64,000 nucleotides of DNA from Saururus chinensis (Eukaryota; Streptophyta; Magnoliopsida; Piperales; Saururaceae). Shown piece after piece: positions 36,301 through 47,699 of the stretch. The stretch spans positions 7,429,001-7,493,000 of the forward strand of contig CP141147.1 in the NCBI GenBank assembly GCA_035235625.1, in the 5' to 3' direction. The notes below the pieces were generated by a model. It ran no database searches. It saw only the letters and a program-made list of their open reading frames with translations, and was not told where the DNA came from. Made by a program: the position numbers and the translations under genes. How positions within the stretch are numbered: position 1 is the stretch's first letter; each line of letters opens with the position of its first letter.

Positions 36301-36976
36301 TGTGATTATTTATGCCCTAATTTTGGATATATATTTGTTACTTGTATGCATGGAAATCTATTCAGGGGTTGTGTAAGGGAAGTAATCAGAAAAGGGTATA
36401 TCATGTCAATTTTGAATCTAAATTGCTATATTGATATGTCATGATGTTTTTTTATTATTGTCGCGGTATTCAAACCTTACTGAGTTTTACTCACCCCACC
36501 TTCTGTATTTTTGTTTTAGGGCTGCATGGTACAACATCCAGTCGGGCAGGATCCTCTGTATGAGGAACGGTCGGGGAGAGCATGGGATTAGGCGTAGAGG
36601 CCTCTAGACTTTTTTATGTTTTTTTGATTTACTTTGTTATGAGAATAGAACATCATGTATAGTGGTTCTTGTTTCATACTCGTGTATATCTTATGTTTTT
36701 AGATCTGTTTGAGACTTTATGATTCGAGCCCTGTGTGTTGGCTTAGGATTCTAAGTATGTGGGTATAAGACTTGTGGACTAATTTAGAGTTGAAGTCCTC
36801 TTTTGTTCTACTTATTACTCTTGCTCAAAGTAGTGCGTAACTCCGCTAGTTAAACCGCACGTAGGAGGGGCTAAGTCTTCCACTATCCATTAATCTCTTT
36901 CAATTCTGTCGCCCCGTGCACTTGACTGGCCCTTAGATCGGGTTCGGCTTGGGTCGGGCAGTGCCAGGGTGTGACA

Positions 36977-37356
36977 TGAACCCCAACGAAGATGTAAAGC
37001 ATATAGGTCGTAGTGGGGGGACAAAAGGCAAGCACCAATTCACAAGTGTGCATGGGGATGGGGACAAAACACACAATCCCACAATGGATTTGAGTGTTGA
37101 TGTTGAAGTTGATGACTTATTGCAAGAGGCCATGGAGATGGAGGCAAAAAAACTTCCTCCTGCATACTTATATTTACAATCTAGTTACGAGGAAGAACTT
37201 GTAGAAGTCCTCATTGCAAGCGTTGAAAATGTTGATGTCAAAGCATCAACATGTAAAGAGTTTTTTCCCAACACAATGGATGAGAATATTGCAGTCAATA
37301 ATGATGGAGGCCATGAGCTTGATGAAGAAGACCCTTATTGGGATCAATTGGATTAG
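36977..37356 (+). pseudogene. MULE-like ORF remnant, copy B, 3' part
   Basis: After the target duplication the frame continues as PNEDVKHIGRSGGTKGKHQF, then the acidic MDLSVDVEVDDLLQEAMEME segment and the end DEEDPYWDQLD-stop. It is the copy B partner of 8368-8684, with the residues around the CACTA site of copy A (KGKHQF) uninterrupted. Confidence 0.55.
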
Positions 37357-39341
37357 CAAAATTACAATAAGGATGCATACATTACAAGGGGCACACAATG
37401 AGATTGGGGGATGCAAGTGGAGTACATGTGATAGATGGAAGGAGAGAGGTTAGAAGTGATTCTGCTCCTACATGTTAACCCAAGTCCGATTGGCAGAAAT
37501 GAAAGAAAAACATATTGTGTAATTGGTGGTAGAATATATATGTGCAATTGGAAAGTTGACCATTGTTAGTAACTTATAGTACTTTGACATGCAAGGAAGA
37601 TGATGGCCCACATAGAGCCAAGGCCGCCTTTTCATGCAATAACATTACTGGAGATGAATCTACTAGGAGGAGATCATTATCGTCAAATGTATGTTTAGGG
37701 AAAAATCTAGCTCCAAAATAGAATCCAAGGTAATATTATCTCATAAACAATATGTCTGTTACCAAATATACTTGTATCACCATGAAATTTCCCAAATCCT
37801 AGTGTTATATATTAGAAAATGTCAATAGGATGCCGACAGTATCTAAAGCCTAACTTTGGGCGGTCATAACTTCCTTAATTGAACTTCGATTTATGCATTT
37901 TTGGGGAAGTTACTAAGATATTTCTGTCTGCTTTAGAAAAATTTAAGATCAAAACCCAGTTTGTAGAAAAAGTTATACTACTAAGAATATCTAAAGATTA
38001 GATCGGTAGGCTTTGAAAAGTCATCGACAACACCTTAGGTCCAACTTTTAATGATTATAACTCCTTTATATAAACTCCGATTGGTCCATTATTAGAGATG
38101 TTTCGAAACTATGTCTATCTAGTTTAGATCAAGTTTTGTACTAAAACTATAATCATGGAATAAGTTATTATATTGAGTAAGCCCAAAAGTCAAGTTCACT
38201 AATTTTCACATGAAGTCTAAAATTTCTTTGATGTTACATCGACTATAACATCCTCATCATAGCTCCAATTTGTGTATGTTCAGTGGCTCCTCGAAGCTCT
38301 TTTTGTCTACATTTTAATGCTAAAGTCTCATACCCAAATTATATCGATATAGAAAGTTATTTTAATGAGAAGACATAACTGCCAAACTCATTAATTTCCA
38401 TATGGCAAATAATAGGGAATTTAGAAAATTCTTGGATGTTATGTGTCCGATATGCGCTCAACATGCTTCCCAAAGCACACCAAGGAGAGAGAGGTGAGAG
38501 AGGGGCTTATATTGAGGGAAAGGCTTTCTCCCTTCCCTTCTTTTTCCTATTTTCCACATGAGAGAGAAGAGGCTAGAGCAAGAAGCCAACGGCCATCCTT
38601 CTACATCCAGAAAGAGAAAGCGCTAGAGGGAGTAGACCTGCTGGTCCAAAAGAAGGGAGGAGAGAGGGATGGCTGCGGCTGGTCTTTTTTTTTTCTTTTG
38701 TTCTTCACGTGTGATAGGGATGAGGGAGACAGTCCAATCTAAAAGCAAACACCGGCGATTTGTTTCACGAGGAATGGAGAATATAGGAAGAGTCCAATCC
38801 AAAAGCCAACCACCTTGGCTGATCCGGATAAAACAGAAAAAACGTGGGAGACAGGGGAGCTGATTAGCTACAATTTGGTTTGACCGAATCCTAGTTTAAC
38901 TCTCCCTAACCACCTCTACTCTACCTTTTGATGGGCTTGGGCGTGGCCGTGTTAAGTTCCTTGTACATATATCTCGTGTAGATGTCTCCCGCAAAGGTAC
39001 GAGCTCAACTCATTGGGCTCATGGAGGCCTAATTCATCACACACGTCTATGCATGTAGCATACACCATATGGATCCCACTAAGCTTAAACTCTATTATTG
39101 GGCTCAACAAAGTTTATGTGACCATAACATATCAACTAATATGCATAACATATGTGTGTATGTATATAGAGAGGTGGGTCCCACTTAAACCTAAAACGTG
39201 GTCCAGTGCTGTGATCACCACCACTAATTGTGCATTGGGATGTGGGTCCCACTTATAGAGGGTAGGCGGGAGGCATTGCCACCCCCACTAACTATGGATG
39301 TTGATTAAGTTGGTAAAGATATTTTATTTTCTCATAAAGAT
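37357..39341. other. Duplicated intergenic DNA upstream of the ALDH pseudogene
   Basis: Matches 8685-10740 with small indels. No gene seen on either strand. Confidence 0.6.
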
Positions 39342-39344
39342 TTA

Positions 39345-42300
39345 GGGTCCATTTGTTTGATTTAATTCAGACCTAAATTGTAAACCTTTTAAGTGGCTTT
39401 TCAATGCTTTTCAGTGCATTTGTTTAGGACTGAATTCAGCCACTGAATCAGTCCTTAAATAAGATGTACTTTCAAAATATAGAATACACGGTCAGATGCA
39501 TTTCTCTGAAAACCTAAAACCCTACCCCCCAAACGCCGCCTCGATCTAGCCCTCCTCCTCCTCCTCCGTCTCCCGAACCCATCTTCCTCCGCCTTCCCTC
39601 CCCTGCCAAGAACCGCCAGTTCGGGGGGCAGTCCATCATCTTCCTGGTTGGACGACGACCCGAGTTCTCTCTGATGCGATTCGCCCCGAGTTGCTCTGAC
39701 ATTGTTTTCTCGTCTTGTTTTTTGTCTAGATCCCTGAAAAAAAGGAGAGTTCAATGATTAGGCTATGGTTTAAGACATTTGACATCTTTGTTTAGGAACT
39801 GAAGAATGTTGCTTAACGATTTGATTGTTGTGATTATTTTATCAACAAAGAGAAAGCTCAGAAGGACGGGCAAAAGAGGAATGAGGAGATTATTGGGAGG
39901 TAATAGATTAGTCTTTTTGCTCTTCCTTTTGTATTTTCAACTGGGTTGCGAATGCTGCAAGACTGTAAGTGGTGTAAGCTTGTTTGTGCAACTTTTGGTA
40001 GCAATATTGGTGATCATTGTTGAAGACCATAAATTGCTGCATCATTTTTTAATTTTTTTTTTATTAGCGACAATTTAGTAGATGAAATCAAAAAACAAAA
40101 TTTGCAGCTCTCTATTTTTATTACTCCGTATTATTTTGTTTGACTTGATATTTTGTTTATTTTTGTTTGACTCTCATTTTGTTTGTAGTTGGTAGCAGAC
40201 CTCTAGTACCATACATTGTGGCCTGATTGTTTGTTACCTTTGATCTCTGACTGTTACTGACCATCTGAAGATTTTTCTAACAGTGTGGCATTGGATGTCA
40301 AGAGCACGTTGGATGACGCCCAAGCAAAACTTGAAAAGGAAAGGTAGTTGAGAAAGCTTGAACAGAATATTCGTTGAAATAATACTATGGTAGAGATTGT
40401 CAGATTCCGTTTATCTTTTGTGAATCAAAGTGTACTGGTTTTAGCTGGCAACACATTATAGGAAATGTGCTGTATACTAAGTTTTAATAAAATTTTAAGT
40501 TAAGCATTTGCTTACGTGTGCAAGATGGATCACAAATACCATCAATGACCAAAGACAATTACAATCTCCTTTTTGCTTTCTACAATCTTGTATTATGGCT
40601 TTTCTATGATATATGATTTTGCATTTATTTTTGGTATGCAATTACAAGCTTCATGACTAATTTGAGTATATTATTTTTTCCATTTGCCGGCAGACTTTTG
40701 TAAAAGCATTTATCAAAGAGTTCCAAAGAGGTTTATATGCTATAAATTTTCCATTGATGCTTGTCATTCATAATGTACTGGTGATGATGAGTAAATTTTG
40801 TTGATTTTGCTAGTGTGAATCTCTGCTTAAAAATGAAGCTGTGAAGTTCCAAACAACCTACGAGAGGTTTTTTAAGGACAAAACATCACATTTTCAGGTT
40901 TTTAAAGGTAATTCAATTTGCATATTTTTATCAAACAGAAGATTATCTCAACGTTTTCAGGGACCAGTCTATAACTTGAAATGAGTGCTGGTGCAAAATG
41001 TATCTTACTAGGTCTAAGAGCTTCGTGGATGTGATTTGCAGATATATTTTCCAAATTTGAAGATGAAAAGGAAAAAATATTTGTCCGCTGTGAGCAGCAA
41101 TGTAAGCAGCCTCGCCTTTTCTATTTCATCACAGCTAAAAATTTAATGCCCAGAAACATTTACTTCTTGAATAGGGAAGAAAGAGAAGACTATGCTTTCT
41201 GAGCTATAGAAGACGTGCGCTGATAAAATAGCTGCTGCAGAGGAGTCTTTAAAAAAGAAGAAAGAGGCAAGTAGCTTGTATCACTAATACATATAAGATC
41301 AGCAGCCAGGAACATAAAGTTAGCCTACATTTTGCAATTTTTTGAGAAGGTTCTCCACAACTTTAAGAGCCATGTTTTTTTTCTGAATTTCTGTGGGACA
41401 AATTAATTTGTGATAAGTTTGCTGGCTTCAATTTTCTGGGGTAGATGAGCCTTTGTTAATTACAAGTCGTTCCCTTTAAACTGATGGTCGCATATCTATG
41501 CTAACATTTGCTATTACATTCTTGCAGTTTCAGGCTTGAGAAGGATGTATGATTTATCCATGAGCACGTACTTTGTAGTAAAATAAGATCGAATTTGAAA
41601 ATTCCAATATTGGTTGCAAGGCATAGTTAAGGTTGACTCACTTTTCTGTATGGTTGTTTAAATATACGACTATTGGTTACCTTATACCTTCCATGGAACT
41701 TCAGGATGACAAGTCCCTCAGCTTGCTGTGCAAGAAGCTCGGCTCGTTTTTGGACCCTCTCTCGGACGAAGAGTTTGAGGTCGATGACTGAGGCACATTT
41801 CTATCAATTACCGTCTTTGTTGGAGAAACACATCGCTAAAGGGAACCCTTCTTCAGTGATTTTGCATCTTGAAGATCACACTAAATCTTACATTCCTTGA
41901 GAGAAATAAAATAGGTGAAATTCATGGTTATTTTGATAGAAAATGCTGTAAAAAGAATTTCCAAGAAGTCAAAGAGTGTTAATATTCTTTAATAGGCAGA
42001 TGGTAATATACTTGTTTAGATGGATTTATACTGAGACATGACACTCAAATATCAGTAGATTGGGGCCACTTTGACAGAAATACCGTTTTGGATTGTAATT
42101 GGTCTTTATTTTACATTTATACTCCTAAAAACCTAACCATTAGAGAACGCTAAACATGTATGTTGATGCAATCTTTTCGATGATGCATACGTTAGCACTA
42201 GTATTATAGTACTAACTTACATTAGTGTGTACCATCAATCTCAAATATCGAAGGGCTCTTGTGTATTTTTTATATTGAGCTATGCATGAAATACTCTTTC

Positions 42301-42854
42301 AAGACTAATATGCAAACCCATGTCATAAGAAGAGTATTTCATGTTCCTCAGTGACAATGAGCTTAGTGTAAGCAATGTATGAGACTTATCTACGAGATTG
42401 ACAGTGTACACGCTAGTACATATTAACATAAGTGATACGCTAAGAGAAGAGTATAAAAATCTCTTTCTACATCGTGAGCCTCTACAAAACCCCAATCCAT
42501 GCTACAATCGTGAAAAAAAGGTGAACAGAAAAAAAAATCTATTTTTGGATAAAAGATTAATGATATTTAATAAAATAAGTTATAAAAATAATTTTTTATT
42601 TGGTTTGAGTGTCAACTACGAACACAACATTAATGTGGATTTGACTCAAGAAAATAGTTAATTTGAACTTTTATATACATATGATCTTTACTACAAAAGT
42701 TTTTTAGTAAAAATTTTAAAATTATTTATTTTAAATTTTTTAAAAATTGAATGTATTCAAATTCAGATTTAGATTCAGAATCAGATTTAGATATGTTAGA
42801 TTCAAATTCAGTGTGAAATTCAGATTGTGGGCTTTTCAAAATTTTAATGGACCC
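39345..42854. mobile_element. PIF/Harbinger-type element with captured gene fragment, 3,510 bp
   Basis: Starts GGGTCCATTTGTTTGATTT and ends AATTTTAATGGACCC. The 3-bp target duplication TTA is at 39342-39344 and 42855-42857. Copy A has a single TTA in the undisturbed sequence (near 10739-10741). A TTA duplication and GGGTCCATTTG-like ends are typical of PIF/Harbinger and Tourist elements. No transposase is visible. The interior carries exons of a coiled-coil protein gene. Confidence 0.9.
39860..41791 (+). pseudogene. Captured ASY3/PAIR3-like meiotic coiled-coil gene fragment, 3' exons
   Basis: Exon-like blocks with splice borders: one ending near 39900, then 40284-40343, 40814-40907, 41042-41101, 41175-41266 (GC donor) and 41705-41791. 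They read VALDVKSTLDDAQAKLEKER; CESLLKNEAVKFQTTYERFF; IFSKFEDEKEKIFVRCEQQ; WKKEKTMLSEL then a stop (41206-41208), and KTCADKIAAAEESLKKKK; finally KLGSFLDPLSDEEFEVDD and a natural TGA. A Lys/Glu coiled coil ending in 'LGSFL...SDE-F..DD' is what I recall for the C-terminus of plant ASY3/PAIR3, a meiotic chromosome-axis protein. The in-frame TAG shows it is not functional. The region at 39500-39720 may be a captured 5' leader. The identity is moderately sure; another SYCP/Cor1-type coiled-coil protein is possible. Confidence 0.6.
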
Positions 42855-43087
42855 TTAGTACCCCAAAAATATTAAATAAGAAAGTGAGTATAAATAAGAT
42901 GTTAGTAAGCCATGTATGCTGTCTCACTTTATTCGTTGTTAGTTGTGGGTGTCCCATCTCATATTGGCTTGTCTTCTTATGCAGGAGGCCTTGTTTGATA
43001 TCTTCTTTAAATCAAAGGAAGCATCAGCCATCGACATAAGCAACTTCGAAGAGAGAAGGCCAGCAGCTCTGAATTTCCACCACATTA

Positions 43088-45870
43088 ATGGCTGCTCCAT
43101 GCAATGGCGAGAAAGGCTTCTGGATTCTGGAGATCAAGTTCACCAAGCTGTTCATCAATGGAGAGTTTGTTGACTCGATCTCAGGTCCCAGATCAAATAC
43201 TCCTCGTCTATATATATTTGCTACTTGCCAACTATGTTGTTAACTCTTTTTCGTCACTGGTCTGCTTGCTTACTTGTGATGGCAACGATGATGAGACGGG
43301 TGAGGTTGCAGGGAAGACGTTTGAGACGATCGACCCAAGAACTGGTGAGGCGATTACCAGTGTTGTAGAGGGAGATTGAGAAGATGTCAATCTTGCCGTC
43401 AAAGCTGCCAGGGAAGCCTTCGACCATGGCCCTTGGCCCCGAATGTCTGGCTTTGTGTGTCCCTCTTATCTCTAGCAACAATTCAATTGTCTTTCAATCT
43501 TGACAACCTTGTTGACCAAGATATGAACATACATTTGGATTGTGTTCACCAGGCTAGGGGCCGGCTGATGATGAAATTTGTAGACCTGATCGATGAGCAC
43601 ACCGAGGAACTGGCTGCTTTAGACACCATAGACGCCGGAAAGCTCTTCACCGCGAACAAACTTTTCGAAGTCCCGAAGGCCGCAAATAGGATTCGGTACT
43701 ACGCCGGGGCGGCTGACAAGATCCACGGCGAGACCTTGAAGATGTCAATGCCATTTTAAGCAATCACATTGCGGGAGCCTGTGGAGGTGGTGGGGCACAT
43801 TCTACCGTGGAACATCCCGACTACCGTCATGTTCATGAAGATCAGCCCCGCCCTCGCTGCCGGCTGCACCATGGTAGTTAAGCTGGCGGAACAAACACCC
43901 CTCTCTGCTCTCTACTATGCCCACCTCGCTAAGCTGGTAATGTAACACATGAAGTAGACATTGGTTTAGATACTTAAACAATTCATCACGTTACGGGTCC
44001 AATTGTTTCAAACTTTTTTCTTTTAATTTCTTTATTGAGTTAATTTTTTGGCCTCCATGTGGGAAAATTAGGGTTTAGGGTTCAACCTGACCCAAACTTA
44101 GACACGTTAAACCTGCACCAACTCGACATAATTAAAAATAAGATTAGGATTAGGGTTTCAAAATGTTACTTATTTTAAAAGTAGGGTCGGGTAGAGATTT
44201 ACCCGCTCAACCCTACCTTGACCATATTATTTAACGTTGTTACGACCCAAGTTCGAGAAATTAGAAAGAAATTTTCTTAGAATTTTATTTTTTTTATAAT
44301 TTTATTTTATTTAATAATTAATTAATAATTTTTGTGGGGGTTTTTATGGTTTTGGACGTGCGTCTTATAATGTCACATTACTCTCTCTCAATTATAATTT
44401 TCTCAAATAACACATAAAATATTTAACATTTATTTATAATATTACAATATATTTAATTTTTTTTTATGATTGATCAATGTAAAGATAATATATAAAATAT
44501 TAAATTAAAAAAATATTAAAGAAAAAAATAAGATTGCCAGCATGCCCAACTTGACCTGACTTATATAAGGTTAAGGTTTATATTTTTAACTCATTTAATA
44601 AATAGGATCAGGTTATGACCCTACCGATTGAAGTGGAGGTCAAAGCTAACCCAACCCAACCTTATCCCCGGCCTTAGGCCTCACCCTATAGATTGAGGCC
44701 TCGGACAAGTCCTCCCAGACCCCCTTAATATTTGGGCTCTCTGAGTGGCCCTTACTACAGCCCCATTAATTAAATTTTACCCAAATGACCCTGGGCTGAA
44801 TTGGAGCTATGCCCGGGTCTCGGGTCTGGGTAGCTCACCAGCTCGGAGTCCCAGTTCGATTAAGACTGAGAGTCAAGTGCCAACTGACTCGGTCATATCT
44901 ACCTGTATAGTCTTAGTGAAGATCGCACTGGACTTAAGGGCCTGAGAGTGTGAAAGTTTTTAGATTTCAAGGTCAGGACAGTAAGAAGTCCCGGTGTTGC
45001 ACACACATTAATGGACAACAGTCTGTTTTGTGAGTGGATATTGGTTTTGTTGAGCATCCTATTTGGTGTTCTTGGTATGCTTGCAGGCTGGAATCCCTGA
45101 TGGAGTCCTCAATGTTGTCACTGGATATGGCTCCACTGCTGGGGCAGCCATCAGCTCTCACATGGACATTGACAAGGTAGAGTTTCTGATCATTAAGACA
45201 TTGCTTTCTATCTCCAGGTTTCAAAAGTGAGTTGTCCCAAGAATGCATAGTATCTTAATATTCCTATTTCACGATGAGAATCAACTACAATATATCTTCG
45301 TGTATTACTCAACTTATTCAGATTAGTTTATAATTAATGGAGTTTAATTAGTTCTCTTATGAAATTTACAGAACTCCTGTTTTCATGAGGAATTGGACAA
45401 AATTCATTTATATTGCATGAACAATTATGCAAATTTGCTAACTATGCTGAGTCTGATGAATTTCAGGTCAGTTTTACTGGGTCCACAGAAGTGGGGAGGC
45501 TGGTGATGCAGGCAGTAGCAACTAGCAATCTCAAGCATGTGTCTCTTGAGCTTGGTGGGAAATCACCCCTCATAATATTTGATGATGCCGATGTTGATAT
45601 GGCCGTGGACCTAGCTCTCTCGGCCAACTTTCTCAACAAGGTGCTTGTGAATATTCAGTTATATCTGATTTTAGGACGATTTGGTGGCTCTTAAGCTTGA
45701 GTAAATCATTTTAACGTTGGATCAAATGCCAGGCAGAAATGTGTCTTGCAGGGTCTCGGACCTATGTCCAGGAAGGCATCTACGATAAGTTCATCCAACA
45801 AGCGGCTGAGAAGGCGAAAGAATGGAGGGTGGGAGATCCCTTTGATCCCTCTGTGAGACATGGACCTCAG
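43088..45870 (+). pseudogene. ALDH2C pseudogene, copy B, exons 1-6 only
   Basis: Exons 43088-43184, 43312-43454, 43553-43936, 45087-45176, 45467-45640 and 45733-45870 have exactly the lengths of copy A's exons 1-6. Two nonsense codons are present: TGA at 43377-43379 (Arg in copy A) and TAA at 43757-43759 (Gln149 in copy A). Other family-conserved positions are changed: VVKPAE to VVKLAE, EPVGVVG to EPVEVVG, and the exon-6 start GEMC to AEMC. The catalytic Cys and the LELGGK Glu remain. The exon 2 donor has become GTGTGT. Exons 7-9 are gone: intron 6 breaks off at about 46063 at a CACTA-family fragment. Confidence 0.93.
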
Positions 45871-46063
45871 GTGATTAGTACTTGATTTATCAGGGGATGA
45901 AGGTTTGCTTTCAGAATTCAATGTTAATTGTGAGACATGAAATGTTAATTGTGTCTCTCGCAATGAAAATGAACTTTTGTGTTAACAGTGTCAATTCTCC
46001 TAGAAATATGATATAGAAGAATTGCTCACTAAAACAATGATTACTTACTCATAAAATTTAAAC

Positions 46064-47221
46064 TATTTGTATATATAATAAATAAATATTAAATTTTTAA
46101 TAAAAATTAGTGTTAATAATAGATTAAACTTTTACTATATAAATATAATATATTTATTTCTTAAATGTTATTATTATTTTTAAAATATAATTTATAATAA
46201 AAAAGAGAGTGAAGAGAGAGAAGTGAGGGATCGAAGAGAGAGACGAGAGGGGGAGGTGAGAGAGTGAGGAGGGAGAGAGAGAGAGAGAGAGAGAGAGAAA
46301 GGGAAGAGTGAGATGGAGGAGAGAGGGTGAGGAGAGAGAGAGGAGAGAGGGTGAGGAGTGGGGTGGGGGGTCGGACGACGGCGCGCTGCCTCCGCCATCC
46401 TCCCGCTCCCCTTGTCCGGAACCCCCCCCCTCCTTTGATTTTAAGAGGAGGGGGGAAGGAGTGGGGCGGAGTTGGGGGTCCAGATTCTGGCAACCCGTAG
46501 TCCTCCGGCCCCCTCTCCCTTCCCCGGTGGCCCACTGGGGACATTTTATTAAAAAAAAAATCATCTTTAGCGACGTATATAAAAGCATCGCTAAATTATT
46601 TTTTTAATATTTTAAAATGTATTAGTGACACTTGAGATACATCGCTATTTAATTAAATTTTTTTAATATTATAATATTAGCGGTGCTTTGAATTTTTTTT
46701 AAAAACTTCATTCTATTAGCGACATATAGAAAGCATCGCTAATAAGGACTTATTAGCAACGCTTACAATTATACGTCACTAATAAGTTATTTTTAATTTT
46801 TTTTTAAATACCTTTTCTATTAGCGACGTATATACAAGCGTCGCTAATAAGTCCTTATTAGTGACCCATAAAGGTATACGTCGCTAATAATTTATTTTAA
46901 TTTTTTTTAAAATAGTTTTTCTATTAGCAACGAATAGAAAAGTGTCGCTAATAACTTATCATTAGCAACGCTAAAAAATAAGCGTCACTAATAATTTTTT
47001 ATTAGCGACGAATATTTACTAATAGCGACGCATATATATACGCCGCTAATGGGCACTATTAACGACGCCTTTTGCTATACGTCGCTAACGGGTAATAGCG
47101 ACGACACTTTTTGTGACACTTATAGCGATATTTATTATGCGTCGCTAATAGTCATTAACGATGCTTATGGGACAATTAGTGACACATAAATACCTCGTTA
47201 ATAGTCCTTTTTGTTGTAGTG
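46064..47221. mobile_element. Truncated CACTA-family element, right end only
   Basis: Ends CCTTTTTGTTGTAGTG at 47221 with dense AGCGACGC/GCGTCGCT subterminal repeats (46565-47200). It carries a GA-rich tract (46200-46370) and a GC-rich block (46370-46545), the same order as in the 52706 element. The CACTACAAC left terminus is missing. Its left edge coincides with the end of homology between the two ALDH copies. Confidence 0.82.
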
Positions 47222-47308
47222 TTTATATAAGTCAGGTCAAGTTAGGCATGCCGACAATTTTGTTTTTCTTTAATATTTTATACATTATCTTTGCATTGAT
47301 CAATCATG
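47222..47308 (-). repeat. Inverted fragment of ALDH intron 3 sequence, about 87 bp
   Basis: Reads as the reverse complement of about 12342-12428 (and 44463-44570), including TATTTTATACATTATC and TTGCATTGATCAATCAT. It begins immediately after the CACTA terminus. It may mark a rearrangement, or a dispersed repeat that also sits in intron 3. Confidence 0.75.
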
Positions 47309-47310
47309 AA

Positions 47311-47660
47311 ATCTATTGCTTTGTGTGAATAATACGAGGCCCCCATGTGCACGATGACCAAGAGTGCTACGTTTTTGTCGGAGACAACGCACCTATTTTC
47401 TACTACTTCTTTCAAAATTTCTTCAATGAGATTTCGCTCTAGCCGTTTTCCCGCGAAGAACCTTTTGAAGAATTACTCCATGCCTTGGATAGCCTTCCCG
47501 TCGCTACTGTCTAACTTAAACAGGTTTCCTTTCGCCCTCAAACCCGTGATCAGTGCGACTTCTTCCTCCGTGAGGGGTAGTATTTTACCCCGAATGTTGA
47601 ACCCCACATGTGAGTTGTCCTAGCACTCACTTGTTAGAATGTTCAAGACTGACCTAGAGA
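47311..47660 (-). pseudogene. DUF1985-like domain remnant
   Basis: On the minus strand a frame reads VGFNIRGKILPLTEEEVALI then TGLRAKGN, FFAGKRLERNLIEEILKEV and VVSDKNVALLVIVHMG. 'IRGK-L-L---E-ALITGL' followed by a Lys/Arg-rich helix and a 'D-x-ALL-I' strand resembles the plant DUF1985 domain, found in Ulp1-protease-bearing transposon proteins. In-frame stops near 47608 and 47485 show decay. It lies directly after the Gag of the next feature in the same orientation, which is not a usual order. Family call is tentative. Confidence 0.35.
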
Positions 47661-47699
47661 TAATGATTGGCTTGCAATCATATACTAGGTAGAACTCAG

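Larger units (their letters stand above)
33788..36976. mobile_element. Solo LTR, 3,189 bp
   Basis: Begins TGTAAGATCCCTAAACTTG and ends CCAGGGTGTGACA (TG...CA). The 5-bp target duplication TGAAC is at 33783-33787 and 36977-36981. Copy A has the uninterrupted site with one TGAAC. No gag/pol frame and no internal second LTR are seen, so it is a solo LTR left by recombination. The length is unusual and fits long-LTR lineages of Ty3-gypsy elements, though the family cannot be named. The right part (about 36460-36960) has the CACCCC/ TTGTTTTAG and GTGTGACA words common near the 3' end of such LTRs. Confidence 0.9.
32782..46063 (+). repeat. Segmental duplication, copy B
   Basis: Direct repeat of copy A (1-15050). 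It is interrupted by the solo LTR (33788-36976) and the Harbinger element (39345-42854), both missing from copy A, and lacks copy A's CACTA and hAT insertions. A further small difference is about 35 extra bases near 33238-33272. The right edge is at the truncated CACTA-family element. Confidence 0.93.

Noticed and set aside
47345..47623. Plus-strand 92-codon ORF
   Set aside because: The opposite strand gives the meaningful text (DUF1985-like, next to Gag); the + frame is its shadow.
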